A stretch of 64,000 bases of DNA from Prado023 sp963700475 (GCA_963700475.1 CAVOXR010000015.1:372001-436000), one strand, 5' to 3'. Counted from the stretch's first letter, positions 1 to 8,433 are shown. Translations and numbers: made by a program. The notes: generated by a model from the letters alone, not told the origin.

Positions 1-297
1 ATCGAGCGCCGGGGCGAGGACATGATCCAGGTGCCCACGCCCAAGGAGACCCACAAGGCCGACCCGACGGGAGTCGGGGACGCCTTCCGTGCCGGCTTCC
101 TCGCGGGGCTGGCGTGGGGCCTGTCGCTGCAGAGGTGCGCGCAGGTGGGCTCGCTGCTGGCCACGCACGTCATCGAGAGCATCGGGACCCAGGAGTACGA
201 GCTGGCCCGCAGGTCCTTCCTGCTGCGGATCCGGGACGCCTACGGCGACCAGGCTGCCGAGGAGATCGGCGCCCACATCAGCCTGGCCCGGCCCTGA
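1..297 (+). CDS. PfkB-family carbohydrate/adenosine kinase, C-terminal part
   Basis: Only the last 98 residues are in the window; the reading frame is open from base 1 and stops at 295-297. The PfkB signature DPTGVGDAFRAGF is present; it holds the anion-hole glycines and the catalytic-base aspartate (second D) of this kinase family. The family phosphorylates sugars or nucleosides with ATP in the cytosol. Position upstream of aat and ctaC matches where mycobacteria carry the adenosine kinase gene adoK, so adenosine kinase is the best guess. The substrate-binding N-terminus is not visible, so ribokinase or fructokinase activity cannot be excluded. Confidence 0.85.
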   Translation: MERRGEDMIQVPTPKETHKADPTGVGDAFRAGFLAGLAWGLSLQRCAQVGSLLATHVIESIGTQEYELARRSFLLRIRDAYGDQAAEEIGAHISLARP

Positions 298-306
298 CCC
301 ACGCGC

Positions 307-1038
307 ATGCCCGTCGAGCCGCAGGCGCCTCGGTGGGCACTTCCTGACCTCCACGACATGCCCGAGGGTCGCGAGCTGGTCGCCCTCGGGGCGGACCTGT
401 CGCCCGGGATGCTGCTCGCGGGCTACCGCAGCGGGCTGTTCGCGATGCCCGACGGCAGGGAGCTCGGCTGGTGGTCTCCGGACCCACGGGGGGTGCTGCT
501 GCCGGGTCAGGTCCATGTCTCGCGGTCCCTGCGGCGGTCCCTGAGTCGGTTCGAGGTCAGCATCGATCAGTCCTTCGCAGGGGTCGTCGCGGCCTGTGCC
601 GACCTGCGGCGGTCCCACGGGTGGATCAGTCCCGGGTACATGGCCTCCTACTCCGAGCTGCACCGATTGGGCTGGGCGCACTCGATCGAGGTCTGGGACT
701 CCCGTGGCCGCCTGGCCGGTGGCCTGTTCGGGGTCGAGGTGGGCGGGCTCTTCGCGGCGGAGTCCAAGTTCCATGTGAGCACGGACGCCTCGAAGGTCGC
801 GGTGGTCGCCCTGGCCGACGTCCTCTCCGCGGACGGTGACCCACGAAGGGTCATCGACGTCCAGTGGTGCACCGAGCACCTGGCCTCGCTGGGGGCCGTG
901 GAGGTGCCCCGTCCCGTCTACCTGCAGGCCCTACCCAGCGTGTTGGCCTGCCAGCCAGTGCTCTCCGATCCCCCGGGCGCGGTCCGTCAGGGGGAGCCTG
1001 CCACCGTCCCCAGCCGGATCAGGTGGCGCACGGCCTGA
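307..1038 (+). CDS. aat: Leucyl/phenylalanyl-tRNA--protein transferase
   Basis: Product of 243 residues, normal for Aat. The enzyme moves Leu or Phe from aminoacyl-tRNA to proteins with N-terminal Arg or Lys, marking them for ClpAP/ClpS degradation (N-degron pathway). Family blocks are visible: WWSPDPR at residues 55-61 and ESKFHVSTDASKVA from residue 152. It starts 9 bp after the upstream kinase, so the two are probably co-transcribed. Its last 52 bp overlap, tail to tail, the 3' end of the TusA-like gene on the other strand. The call is secure from the motifs. Confidence 0.93.
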   Translation: MPVEPQAPRWALPDLHDMPEGRELVALGADLSPGMLLAGYRSGLFAMPDGRELGWWSPDPRGVLLPGQVHVSRSLRRSLSRFEVSIDQSFAGVVAACADLRRSHGWISPGYMASYSELHRLGWAHSIEVWDSRGRLAGGLFGVEVGGLFAAESKFHVSTDASKVAVVALADVLSADGDPRRVIDVQWCTEHLASLGAVEVPRPVYLQALPSVLACQPVLSDPPGAVRQGEPATVPSRIRWRTA

Positions 1039-1328
1039 CCGGGGTTCTCGTTCGGGCTGTGCGGCTCCGGGCCGGCGTGTTCTCCGGGGTCGGCCGTGGG
1101 GTCGGCCGTGGGGTCGATCGGGACGTCCGACTCCAGCGGCTCGGACGTCAGCAGTTCATGCCCCCGCAGCCGACACCAGGCCGGTACGTCGTACTCAGCC
1201 GCCGGGTCGTCGGTGAGGAGCTCGATGACGCTGCCCGACGCACGCGTGCTGGCGGCCCTGGCCAACCGGATGATCGGCACCGGGCAGAGCACGCCGCGCG
1301 CCTCGACCGTGGCATCAGCAGCGGTCAC
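987..1328 (-). CDS. TusA/SirA-like sulfur-carrier protein
   Basis: Product of 113 residues from a GTG start whose bases overlap the stop of the upstream cysteine desulfurase (GTGA, 4 bp), implying translational coupling. The TusA hallmark CPxP is at residues 15-18 (Cys15 would carry the persulfide) inside VEARGVLCPVPIIRLA. The fold covers about residues 7-75; the last ~35 residues are a polar tail not usual for TusA. TusA proteins accept sulfur from a cysteine desulfurase and pass it on, for example for tRNA thiolation. A longer reading to 1505 would lie inside the desulfurase gene and is unlikely. Pairing with the desulfurase strongly supports a sulfur relay; the final acceptor is unknown. 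Confidence 0.85.
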   Translation of the reverse strand: MTAADATVEARGVLCPVPIIRLARAASTRASGSVIELLTDDPAAEYDVPAWCRLRGHELLTSEPLESDVPIDPTADPTADPGEHAGPEPHSPNENPGQAVRHLIRLGTVAGSP

Positions 1329-2455
1329 GAGCTGGCTCGATCGGCGGATGCCCGCGCGGCTGAGACGGCGGCTGGCAGGGCGGCGAGGAAGCCGGCCACG
1401 TCGGCCTCGGTGGCGTCGGGGGGCAGGCTCACCCGCAGGTTCCCGTGCGTGATCGCCCCCATGGCGGCCAGGACATGGCTGGGCCGGCGTGTGTCCGCGG
1501 TGCACGCCGAGCCCGAGCTGACGGCGAAACCGGCCCGGTCGAGCTCGGTGACGAGCACCTCACCGTCGGCGTACAGGACCGTGAAGCAGATGATGTGCGG
1601 GGCCGAGTCCGGCCGACCCAGCGCGTGGATGTCAGGGGCGAGGTTCGGAACGCGCTCGCGCAGGATCGTGAGCAGCCGGGCCCGGTGCACCGACGTATGG
1701 CCCAGGGACGCCGTGGCGGCCTCGAGGGCCGTCGCTGCGGCCACGGCCCCCGGCACGTCCGGGAAGCCCGCCCAGCGCCCCGCCTCATCGGTCGGCATCG
1801 GGCTGCGCCAGCGGACCCCCGTGCGCACAGCCAGGATCCCCACGCCGGCAGGGCCGCCCCACTTGTGCGCGCTGGCGGCCAGCACGTCCCAGTGCGGAGT
1901 TGTCGGGAGGGATCCCACGGCGGCGCAGGCGTCCACGAGCAGTGGCACGTCCGCGGCCTGGGCGATCTCGTGGACCTGCTCGAGCGGCTGGACCGCCCCG
2001 ACCTCGTGGTTCACGTGCTGCACGGCCGCGAGCGCCACCCCGGGGGAGCGCACAGCCTTGCGGAAAGCCTTGATGTCAACCTCAGCGTGAGGGTTCACTC
2101 CGACGAGCACGGGGTCCTGGCCGGGCACCACCCAGTCGGCGGCGCGCAGCACGGCGGAGTGCTCGACCGCGCTGGCCACGATGGTCGTGCCCACCTTCCG
2201 TCGTCCCCGGGCCAGACCGAGCACGCCCGCGTGCAGCGCCTGGGTGCCTGAAGCGGTGAACGTGACCTCCTGGGGCAGGGCGCCGATGCGCATGGCCACC
2301 GACGCGCGGGCGGCGTCGAGCAACTGGCGGGCGACCCGACCGTCGCGGTGCAGGCGTGCCGGATCGGCCCATCCGCGGTCGAGGGCAGCATCGAGGGCAC
2401 GCCTCGCCTCCGGCCCCAGGGGAAGCCCGGAGGCGGCATCGAATGACCGCGACAT
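1325..2455 (-). CDS. Cysteine desulfurase (NifS/IscS-like class V aminotransferase)
   Basis: Product of 376 residues. This PLP enzyme takes sulfur from cysteine as an enzyme-bound persulfide. The PLP lysine is in SAHKWGG (Lys198), the cofactor-binding VDACAA lies at about 174-179, and the mobile catalytic cysteine is in SSGSACTAD (Cys318). I chose the ATG at 2455 because the protein similarity begins there (MSRSFDAASGLPL) and a TACCGT -10-like element sits 7 nt upstream; the open frame runs to 2548 but overlaps the ctaC promoter region. It is coupled by a 4-bp overlap to the downstream TusA-like gene. The sulfur acceptor (tRNA, molybdopterin or Fe-S) cannot be told from sequence. Confidence 0.9.
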   Translation of the reverse strand: MSRSFDAASGLPLGPEARRALDAALDRGWADPARLHRDGRVARQLLDAARASVAMRIGALPQEVTFTASGTQALHAGVLGLARGRRKVGTTIVASAVEHSAVLRAADWVVPGQDPVLVGVNPHAEVDIKAFRKAVRSPGVALAAVQHVNHEVGAVQPLEQVHEIAQAADVPLLVDACAAVGSLPTTPHWDVLAASAHKWGGPAGVGILAVRTGVRWRSPMPTDEAGRWAGFPDVPGAVAAATALEAATASLGHTSVHRARLLTILRERVPNLAPDIHALGRPDSAPHIICFTVLYADGEVLVTELDRAGFAVSSGSACTADTRRPSHVLAAMGAITHGNLRVSLPPDATEADVAGFLAALPAAVSAARASADRASS

Positions 2456-2462
2456 GCCGTAC

Positions 2463-2468
2463 ACGGTA
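2463..2468 (-). promoter_or_regulatory. Leaderless-type -10 element of the cysteine desulfurase gene
   Basis: TACCGT on the minus strand, 7 nt before the ATG at 2455. Transcription would begin at or next to the start codon, leaving no room for a Shine-Dalgarno site. Confidence 0.55.
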
Positions 2469-2505
2469 TAGGTGACCCCCGTGGCACGGCGACCAGTTCC
2501 TGCGC

Positions 2506-2511
2506 TAGTCT
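2506..2511 (+). promoter_or_regulatory. Candidate -10 element for ctaC
   Basis: TAGTCT, about 76 nt before the likely GTG start of ctaC. The transcript would have a leader of roughly 70 nt containing a clear ribosome binding site (GAGGGG at 2572-2577). No good -35 is obvious. Confidence 0.4.
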
Positions 2512-2587
2512 CCACCCGTCCAGCGTCCTTGGCGCGGTGTCGCCGCACAGCGCGGAATCACCCATTCGATTGAGGGGATCACCAGAC

Positions 2588-3448
2588 GTGGTAGCAGATC
2601 GCACCGACCGTTCCCGGTCGATGCGCCGGTGGGGGGCCGGGGCAGGAGCCGTGGCCATCGCCCTGCTGGCGTCGGGATGCAGCGCCCAGGAGGCGCTGTC
2701 CCTCAACGCCCCTGACGGCGCCACTGAGCAGACACCGCTGATCGAGAACCTCTGGTTCGGGGCCTGGGTGGCCGTGACCGTCGTGGGCCTCGTGACCGGG
2801 GGGCTGATCCTCTACGCGGCCATTCGCTTCCGGCGCAAGGACGGCGATCCTGCGCCGAAGCAGCTGCGCTACAACGTGCCCCTCGAGCTGATGTACACGA
2901 TCGTCCCCCTCGTCATGATCCTCGGTATGTTCTTCTTCACCGTGCGTGACCAGACCGTGCTCACCAAGGTGTCGGACAACCCGGACAACACGGTCGGGGT
3001 TGTCGGCTTCCGCTGGAGCTGGGCGTTCAACTACGTCGAGGACGACGTCTACGACGTCGGCACGGCCGAGGTCGAGGACATGCCCACCCTGTACCTGCCG
3101 GTCAATGAGTCCGTCGTCTTCGAGCTCCAGAGCCCGGACGTGGTCCACTCCTTCTGGATCCCCGCGTTCCTGATGAAGATGGACGTCTTCCCCGATCGGC
3201 TGAACAAGTTCGAGGTGACCCCCAACAAGGTCGGCACGTTCGCAGGGCGCTGTGCTGAGCTGTGTGGCGTTGATCACTCCCGGATGCTGTTCACGGTGAA
3301 GGTCGTGGAGCGTCCCGAGTACGACCGGCACATGGCCGAGCTCAAGGCCAAGGGCCAGACCGGATCCATCGAGACCGATCGCATCTCCCGGGACGGCGAG
3401 CGCTACTGGGAGTCCGACCGCTACGGAGAGCCGGAGGGCACGCTGTGA
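2588..3448 (+). CDS. ctaC: Cytochrome c oxidase subunit II (aa3-type), lipoprotein-like
   Basis: Product of 286 residues from a GTG start 10 nt after GAGGGG. CtaC carries the CuA centre that passes electrons from the bc1 complex to cytochrome aa3. The N-terminus is a lipoprotein signal with lipobox LASGC (Cys31), followed by two membrane spans (about 55-80 and 98-118) and a cupredoxin domain. The CuA motif is complete: Cys222-x3-Cys226-x3-His230-x2-Met233. The open frame extends upstream to 2537, but that start lacks a ribosome site. Its stop overlaps the GTG of ctaD (GTGA), so the subunits are co-translated. Confidence 0.95.
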   Translation: MVADRTDRSRSMRRWGAGAGAVAIALLASGCSAQEALSLNAPDGATEQTPLIENLWFGAWVAVTVVGLVTGGLILYAAIRFRRKDGDPAPKQLRYNVPLELMYTIVPLVMILGMFFFTVRDQTVLTKVSDNPDNTVGVVGFRWSWAFNYVEDDVYDVGTAEVEDMPTLYLPVNESVVFELQSPDVVHSFWIPAFLMKMDVFPDRLNKFEVTPNKVGTFAGRCAELCGVDHSRMLFTVKVVERPEYDRHMAELKAKGQTGSIETDRISRDGERYWESDRYGEPEGTL

Positions 3449-5163
3449 CTCTTCTCAACGACCGTCCCGCCGAGGTCAGCGCCGCACCCGGAGCGTCGCG
3501 AACGATCCCTGGGCAAGAAGATCGTCTCGATCATCACCACCACCGATCACAAGACCATCGGCCGGCTCTACATGGGCACGAGCTTCACGTTCTTCCTGAT
3601 CGGCGGGGTCATGGCGCTGATCATCCGCGCGGAACTGGCCCAGCCCGGCCTGCAGATCGTGACCCTGGAGCAGTACAACCAGCTGTTCACGATGCACGGC
3701 TCGATCATGCTCCTGCTGTTCGCGACGGCCCTGTTCGTCGGGTTCGCCAACTTCCTGATGCCGCTGCAGATCGGCTCCCCGGACGTGGCGTTCCCCCGGC
3801 TGAACATGCTCGGCTACTGGATGTACTTCTTCGGGAGCCTGATCGTCCTGTTCGGCTTCCTGACCCCGGGCGGTGCAGCGGCGTTCGGCTGGTTCCTCTA
3901 CACCCCGCTGTCGGGTGCTGAGTTCTCGCCGAACATCGGCTCGGACCTCTGGATCCTCGGCTTCGCCCTCGGTGGCGTGGGCACGATCCTGGGGGCGGTG
4001 AACTTCGTCACCACGATCCTCACCATGCGGGCTCCTGGCATGACGATGTTCCGGATGCCGATCTTCACCTGGAACGTGCTGCTGACCTCGGTGCTGGTCC
4101 TCATGGTGTTCCCGGTGCTGGCTGCGACGCTGGTGGTGCTCGAGATCGATCGCAAGTTCGGTTCGGTGGTCTTCCTGCCCGAGAACGGCGGAGCGATCCT
4201 CTTCCAGCACCTGTTCTGGTTCTTCGGCCATCCCGAGGTCTACGTCCTGGCGCTGCCCTTCTTCGGCGTGATCTCCGAGATCCTGCCGGCATTCAGCCGC
4301 AAGCCGATCTTCGGCTACAAGGGTCTCGTGTTCGCCACCATCGCCATCGCCGCTCTGTCGATGGCCGTGTGGGCACACCACATGTACGTCACCGGTGCGA
4401 TCAGCCTGCCGTACTTCGCCCTGATGACGATGCTCATCGCCGTGCCGACCGGTGTGAAGTTCTTCAACTGGATCGGCACCATGTGGGGAGGGTCGCTGAC
4501 CTTCGAGACCCCCATGCTGTGGGCCATCGGCTTCCTCCTGACGTTCCTCTTCGGCGGCCTGACCGGCGTCATCCTGGCCTCGCCCCCGCTGGACTTCCAC
4601 GTCTCGGACTCGTACTTCGTGGTGGCGCACTTCCACTACACGGTGTTCGGCACCGTCGTGTTCGCCATGTTCGCCGGGTTCTACTTCTGGTGGCCCAAGA
4701 TGTTCGGCCGGATGCTCGACGAGACCCTGGGCAAGTGGCACTTCGCGCTGACGTTCATCGGCTTCAACGGGACCTTCCTCATCCAGCACTGGCTGGGCGT
4801 CGAGGGCATGCCGAGGCGCTACGGCGACTACCTTCCCGGTGACGGGTTCACGCTGGAGAACGAGATCTCCTCGGCGTTCGCCCTCGTGCTGGGCGTCTCC
4901 ACCCTGTTCTTCCTGTTCAACGCCTACAAGACCTGGCGGCACGCACCGCTGGTGACCGTCGACGATCCGTGGGGCTGGGGAGGCTCGCTGGAGTGGGCCA
5001 CCTCGTGCCCGCCGCCCCGCCACAACTTCGTGTCGCTGCCCCGGATCCGCTCCGAGCGCCCGGCCTTCGACCTGCACCACCCGGAGCTCGCCGACTGGGA
5101 CTCCGCCGGCTACCTGGCCTCACTCGACGCCCAGGGCGTGCGCACAAGGGGGAGATCTCGTGA
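3445..5163 (+). CDS. ctaD: Cytochrome c oxidase subunit I, with two apparent single-base frameshifts
   Basis: CtaD is the heme a / heme a3-CuB catalytic subunit. The body reads in one frame and shows the CuB motif around HPEVYVLALPFFG, the HFHYTVFGTV heme-ligand block and about 12 membrane spans. The natural start (GTG 3445, overlapping the ctaC stop) and natural stop (TGA 5161-5163, overlapping ctaF GTG 5160) lie in a different frame from the body. Dropping one C from CCC 3487-3489 gives AAPERRERSLGKK and joins the start to the body; adding one G to the run 5148-5152 gives VRTRGEIS then stop. Read as deposited, the body frame has no start before 3572 and runs past ctaF to 5707. Because the gene should be essential and the two shifts cancel, I treat this as one functional gene with probable base-call errors. 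Confidence 0.88.
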
Positions 5164-5558
5164 AGCTCGCAGGCAAGCTCTTCATCGGCGGGGCGGTCTT
5201 CTACTGGCTGGTCTCGGCGTTCTACTGGATCATGTCCCACGACGAGGCCGGAACCGTCGCGCTGGTCCTGACCGGGTTCCTGTCGGCCATGATCGGCTTC
5301 TACCTGGTCGTCACCGCCAAGCGGCTGCCCGACCAGCCCGACGACCTGCCCGACGCCGAGATCTGGGATGCCGACCCGGACTACGGCTTCTTCAGCCCGC
5401 ATTCGTGGGCCCCGCTCCTGGTGGGCGCCTCGGCGGCCATCACATTCGCCGGGCTGGCGTTCGCCGCATGGATCGTCGCCGCCGGTGCGGTCCTGGTCAT
5501 CATGTCGTCGGCCTACTGGGTGTTCGAGTACTACCAGGGCCCCAAGCGCCAGTTCTGA
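5160..5558 (+). CDS. ctaF: Cytochrome c oxidase subunit IV, actinobacterial type
   Basis: Product of 132 residues with four predicted membrane spans: about residues 5-25 and 31-50 (second ending FYLVV), then after a charged loop about 80-100 and 103-122. This is the small fourth subunit particular to actinobacterial aa3 oxidase. The GTG start overlaps the intended stop of ctaD and follows the purine-rich AAGGGGGAG. The ending YYQGPKRQF is typical of the family. It closes the ctaC-ctaD-ctaF unit; the third oxidase subunit is encoded separately at 7825. Confidence 0.92.
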   Translation: MKLAGKLFIGGAVFYWLVSAFYWIMSHDEAGTVALVLTGFLSAMIGFYLVVTAKRLPDQPDDLPDAEIWDADPDYGFFSPHSWAPLLVGASAAITFAGLAFAAWIVAAGAVLVIMSSAYWVFEYYQGPKRQF

Positions 5559-5578
5559 GCGCAGTCAACCGCCAGATC

Positions 5579-5690
5579 GCGCGTTCCACGCCACCCCAGC
5601 CACGGCGCGCGCGTTCCGCGCCGCATGTGGCCGGGAATGCGCGCGAGCGGTTCGCGGTGGCCGGGAATGCCCGAATCGGACCTGGCCCGG
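5579..5690. repeat. Clustered imperfect inverted/direct repeats between convergent genes
   Basis: The 137-bp gap between ctaF and the opposing membrane-protein gene contains GTGGCCGGGAATGC twice (5627-5640 and 5657-5670), and two related elements in the opposite sense, GCGTTCCACGCCAC (5581-5594) and GCGTTCCGCGCCGC (5611-5624). They can fold into alternative hairpins, for example CGCGCGTTCCG with CGGGAATGCGCGCG. A bidirectional terminator or a REP-like element are both possible. Confidence 0.5.
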
Positions 5691-5695
5691 CTCGG

Positions 5696-6166
5696 TCAGG
5701 AGTCTGACCCGGGGGCGAGGCCGCCCCACGCGTGTCGCCAGGTGCGCGTGCGCCAGCAGCGCTTGCGATGCCCGGCCGTGCGCACCACGAAGGCGGCGAA
5801 CACCAGCCAGAGCACGGCGACCTGGGCAGCCAAGGTGGCCCACCTCAGCTCGGTGATCCCGCCGACGGCCAGGAACGCCAGCCCGGCGACGCACCACAGC
5901 ATCAGCCCGAAGCCGATCCGTGCGCGTTTCTTGCTGGGCACGGTCCCCAGGCGTCCCGCGTCGAGCTCCTGGCCGCGAACGTGCCCCGAGACGCACTCGG
6001 TGCCGGCGATCAGGTACGCGGGCTCCACGGGGACGGCGCGTGTGGTCTTCCTGGGGGACGCAGACGTGTTCGACACCCGCTCGGCGGAGCTGGCGGGGGG
6101 AGGTGGTGCCGGCGGACGGTCCTGCGGCGTGCTGGGCATGGCGCGCTCGCGAGGGGACTTGGCCAT
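5696..6166 (-). CDS. Small membrane protein of unknown function
   Basis: Product of 156 residues that I do not recognise as a named family. The first ~70 residues are proline-, serine- and charge-rich and probably cytoplasmic; two adjacent hydrophobic spans follow (about 85-103 and 108-128, FGLMLWCVAGLAFLAVG then LAAQVAVLWLVFAAFVV); the tail is basic (RKRCWRTRTWRH). It begins 9 bp after the trpD stop on the same strand, so it is likely the last gene of the receiver-trpD transcript. Frame choice rests on GC-rich third positions and its operon position. Confidence 0.65.
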   Translation of the reverse strand: MAKSPRERAMPSTPQDRPPAPPPPASSAERVSNTSASPRKTTRAVPVEPAYLIAGTECVSGHVRGQELDAGRLGTVPSKKRARIGFGLMLWCVAGLAFLAVGGITELRWATLAAQVAVLWLVFAAFVVRTAGHRKRCWRTRTWRHAWGGLAPGSDS

Positions 6167-6175
6167 CGTCGACTC

Positions 6176-7270
6176 CTAGGGCTGCAGGTCCTGGCTGGTG
6201 CTGATCCACTGGTCGAGCAGCGCACGGGCGGCGCCCGACGACAGGGCCTCGCGGGCAGCGGGCAGCGCCGCGGCGATGCGCAGCACGAGGTCGGCTGATG
6301 CCTCGGGGATCGAGACCGGGAGGCTGCCACCGGCTGCCGAGTAGGCCACGAGGGCCGCTGCTGCGTTCAGGCAGACGGCGTCGCGGATCCCGGCGACCGC
6401 AGGGTCGTCCGGGTCGTCCAGCAGCGCGCGGAACACCCCGGCGTTCCGCTGCGCGGATCCGCCGCGCAGGGCATCCGGCGCCGGTGCTGGGATCCCGAGG
6501 GTGGTGGGGTCGAGGGTGACCCGGCGGGGCTCCCCGCCCGTGAGGTCCCAGACGGTGGAGGTGGCGTACACCGTCAGCTCGTCGAGGCCGTCGTCGCCGT
6601 GCACGACCAGCGCCTTGGTGCCCCGGGCTGCCAGGACGCGGGACATGAGCTCGCCGATCGACTCGGTGGGCACGCCGAGGACCTGCGCAGCGGGATGGGC
6701 CGGGTTGGCGAGCGGCCCCAGGACGTTGAAGACGGTCCGGATGCCCAGCTCACGGCGGATCGGGCCGATGTGGCGCATGGCCGGGTGGAAGACCGGGGCG
6801 AAGCAGAAGGTGATGCCCAGCCGGCTCCCCGCCTCGGCCGCCGCGGCGGCCGGCAGGTCGATGACCACGCCGAGGGCCTCGAGCATGTCAGCCGACCCGC
6901 TCTGGGAGGAGGCCGCTCGGTTCCCGTGCTTGGCGACGCGCGCCCCGGCGGCAGCCGCCACCACGGCAGCCATCGTGGAGATGTTCACGGTGTGCGAGCG
7001 ATCACCGCCGGTGCCACACGTGTCCACCACGGGGCCCTCGATGTCCAGCGGCACGCTGGCGTTCATCATGCCGGTGACCAGGCCGGACACCTCGCGGGCG
7101 GTCTCGCCCTTGGCTCGCAGCGCCACGAGGAAGGCGGCGGTGTTGGCGGGGGGAGCCGATCCTGTGAGCATCTCAGCCATCACCCACGTGGTGGTGGGAG
7201 CGTTGAGGTCCTCGCCCGCCAGGAGTGCTTCCAGGACGTCGACCCAGTCGGTCAGGGGCGCCTCGTTCAC
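6176..7270 (-). CDS. trpD: Anthranilate phosphoribosyltransferase
   Basis: Product of 364 residues, slightly longer than usual (~345). The enzyme joins anthranilate and PRPP in the second step of tryptophan synthesis. The PRPP/anthranilate glycine-rich block DTCGTGGDRSHTVNIS and the KHGNRAASSQSGSADMLEALG region are intact. The GTG start overlaps the stop of the upstream receiver gene by 4 bp, so I reject the much longer open frame to 7837. Other trp genes are not nearby, as in mycobacteria, where trpD also lies beside ctaE. Confidence 0.95.
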   Translation of the reverse strand: MNEAPLTDWVDVLEALLAGEDLNAPTTTWVMAEMLTGSAPPANTAAFLVALRAKGETAREVSGLVTGMMNASVPLDIEGPVVDTCGTGGDRSHTVNISTMAAVVAAAAGARVAKHGNRAASSQSGSADMLEALGVVIDLPAAAAAEAGSRLGITFCFAPVFHPAMRHIGPIRRELGIRTVFNVLGPLANPAHPAAQVLGVPTESIGELMSRVLAARGTKALVVHGDDGLDELTVYATSTVWDLTGGEPRRVTLDPTTLGIPAPAPDALRGGSAQRNAGVFRALLDDPDDPAVAGIRDAVCLNAAAALVAYSAAGGSLPVSIPEASADLVLRIAAALPAAREALSSGAARALLDQWISTSQDLQP

Positions 7271-7689
7271 GGGCGCGTGGTCGCCGGCAGCCGGGTGCGC
7301 AGCACTCCGGAGACGGCCTCTGCCAGCTGGCCCGGGTCGATCGGGTGGCCGACCACCGCATCGGCTCGCGACCACGTGGCCAACCAGGCGTCCTGCGGAC
7401 GTCCGGTGAGCACCAGGATGGGGGGGCAGCGGTGGATCTCGTCCTTGAGCTGGCGGGTGAGCCCGAGACCGCCGGTCGGGGTGGCCTCGCCGTCGAGGAT
7501 CATCAGGGCAAGCCCGCCGGCATCGGCCGTGCGGAGCACGACCGGGCCGGTGGCGACCTCGACGAACTCCAGCTCGGGGAGGTCCGGATCCGGGCGCGTG
7601 CCCAGTGCGGTGATCACGGCGCGGCGGACGGTGAGGTCGTCGCTGTAGACCATGACCCGCAGCGGTCGGGGGGCCTGTGGGCTGGGCAT
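7267..7689 (-). CDS. Response-regulator-like single-domain receiver protein (degenerate)
   Basis: Product of 140 residues from an ATG preceded by AGGAG. It looks like a lone CheY-type receiver: acidic pair in VYSDDLTVR (Asp17-Asp18), candidate phosphoacceptor Asp66 in LMILDGEATP, and Thr95 in VLTG. The invariant lysine before the final proline is replaced by His115 (VVGHPID), so phosphorylation may be altered or absent. There is no output domain. It is translationally coupled to trpD (4-bp overlap) and divergent from ctaE. Its partner and role are unknown. Confidence 0.7.
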   Translation of the reverse strand: MPSPQAPRPLRVMVYSDDLTVRRAVITALGTRPDPDLPELEFVEVATGPVVLRTADAGGLALMILDGEATPTGGLGLTRQLKDEIHRCPPILVLTGRPQDAWLATWSRADAVVGHPIDPGQLAEAVSGVLRTRLPATTRP

Positions 7690-7824
7690 GGGGACTCCTG
7701 TGGGTAGCGTCTGAGGGGATGCTACTTGGTCCTCGTGTCGGCGCGGCGGAGCAGGGCGGGACACGCTGGGCGCGAGACCGGGGTCCGGGTGGGAACTCCG
7801 GGACGGATCTGACAGACTGCGCGC

Positions 7825-8433
7825 GTGGCTTCGACAACCGTTGTGACCTCCGCGCACCCAGGTGCCCATCCGACCCACCCGAACAAGGTGGCAGTGGGCA
7901 CCATCATCTGGCTCTCCAGCGAGCTGATGTTCTTCGCAGGGCTCTTCGCGATGTACTTCACGCTGCGCTCGACGAACCCCGAGGTGTGGGCCGAGCAGAC
8001 GCAGTTCCTCAATGTGGGCTTCGCGACCGTGAACACCCTGATCCTGGTCTCCTCGAGCGTGACCTGCCAGATGGGCGTCCTCGCAGCCGAGCGGGGTGAC
8101 GTCCACCGCATGCAGCGCTGGTACATGCTCACCTTCGTCCTGGGCGCGATCTTCATCGGCGGCCAGGTGTTCGAGTACGCGCACCTGATCACCGCCGAGG
8201 GGCTGACGTTGTCGTCCTCGGCCTATGGGTCGGCGTTCTACCTCACGACCGGGTTCCACGGCCTGCACGTGGTCGCAGGCCTGGTGGCCTTCCTGTTCGT
8301 GCTGGCCCGGTCCTACGCCTCGCGGCGGTACGGCCATGAGCAGGCGACGGCGGCCATCGTGACCAGCTACTACTGGCACTTCGTCGACGTCGTGTGGATC
8401 GCCCTGTTCTTCACGATCTACGTCCTCCAATAG
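7825..8433 (+). CDS. ctaE: Cytochrome c oxidase subunit III
   Basis: Product of 202 residues with five predicted membrane spans, the short form found in actinobacteria. The first span holds WLSSELMFFAGLFAMYFTLR and a later one HGLHVVAGL; the protein ends HFVDVVWIALFFTIYVLQ, all typical of the family. The GTG start at 7825 has no Shine-Dalgarno site and a CAGACT hexamer ends 6 nt upstream, consistent with a near-leaderless mRNA. It leads the ctaE-qcrC-qcrA-qcrB unit, coupling oxidase and bc1 subunits. Confidence 0.95.
   Translation: MASTTVVTSAHPGAHPTHPNKVAVGTIIWLSSELMFFAGLFAMYFTLRSTNPEVWAEQTQFLNVGFATVNTLILVSSSVTCQMGVLAAERGDVHRMQRWYMLTFVLGAIFIGGQVFEYAHLITAEGLTLSSSAYGSAFYLTTGFHGLHVVAGLVAFLFVLARSYASRRYGHEQATAAIVTSYYWHFVDVVWIALFFTIYVLQ

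Noticed and set aside
864..2090. 408-codon plus-strand open frame over the cysteine desulfurase
   Set aside because: Antisense shadow; Arg/Ala/Ser-rich with no domain.
3476..5080. 534-codon open frame on the minus strand across ctaD
   Set aside because: Antisense shadow of ctaD; low-complexity His/Glu/Gln/Arg composition and no domain.
5164..5707. C-terminal extension of CtaD past 5163
   Set aside because: Produced by the apparent frameshift; it would overlap ctaF in another frame and has no CtaD similarity.
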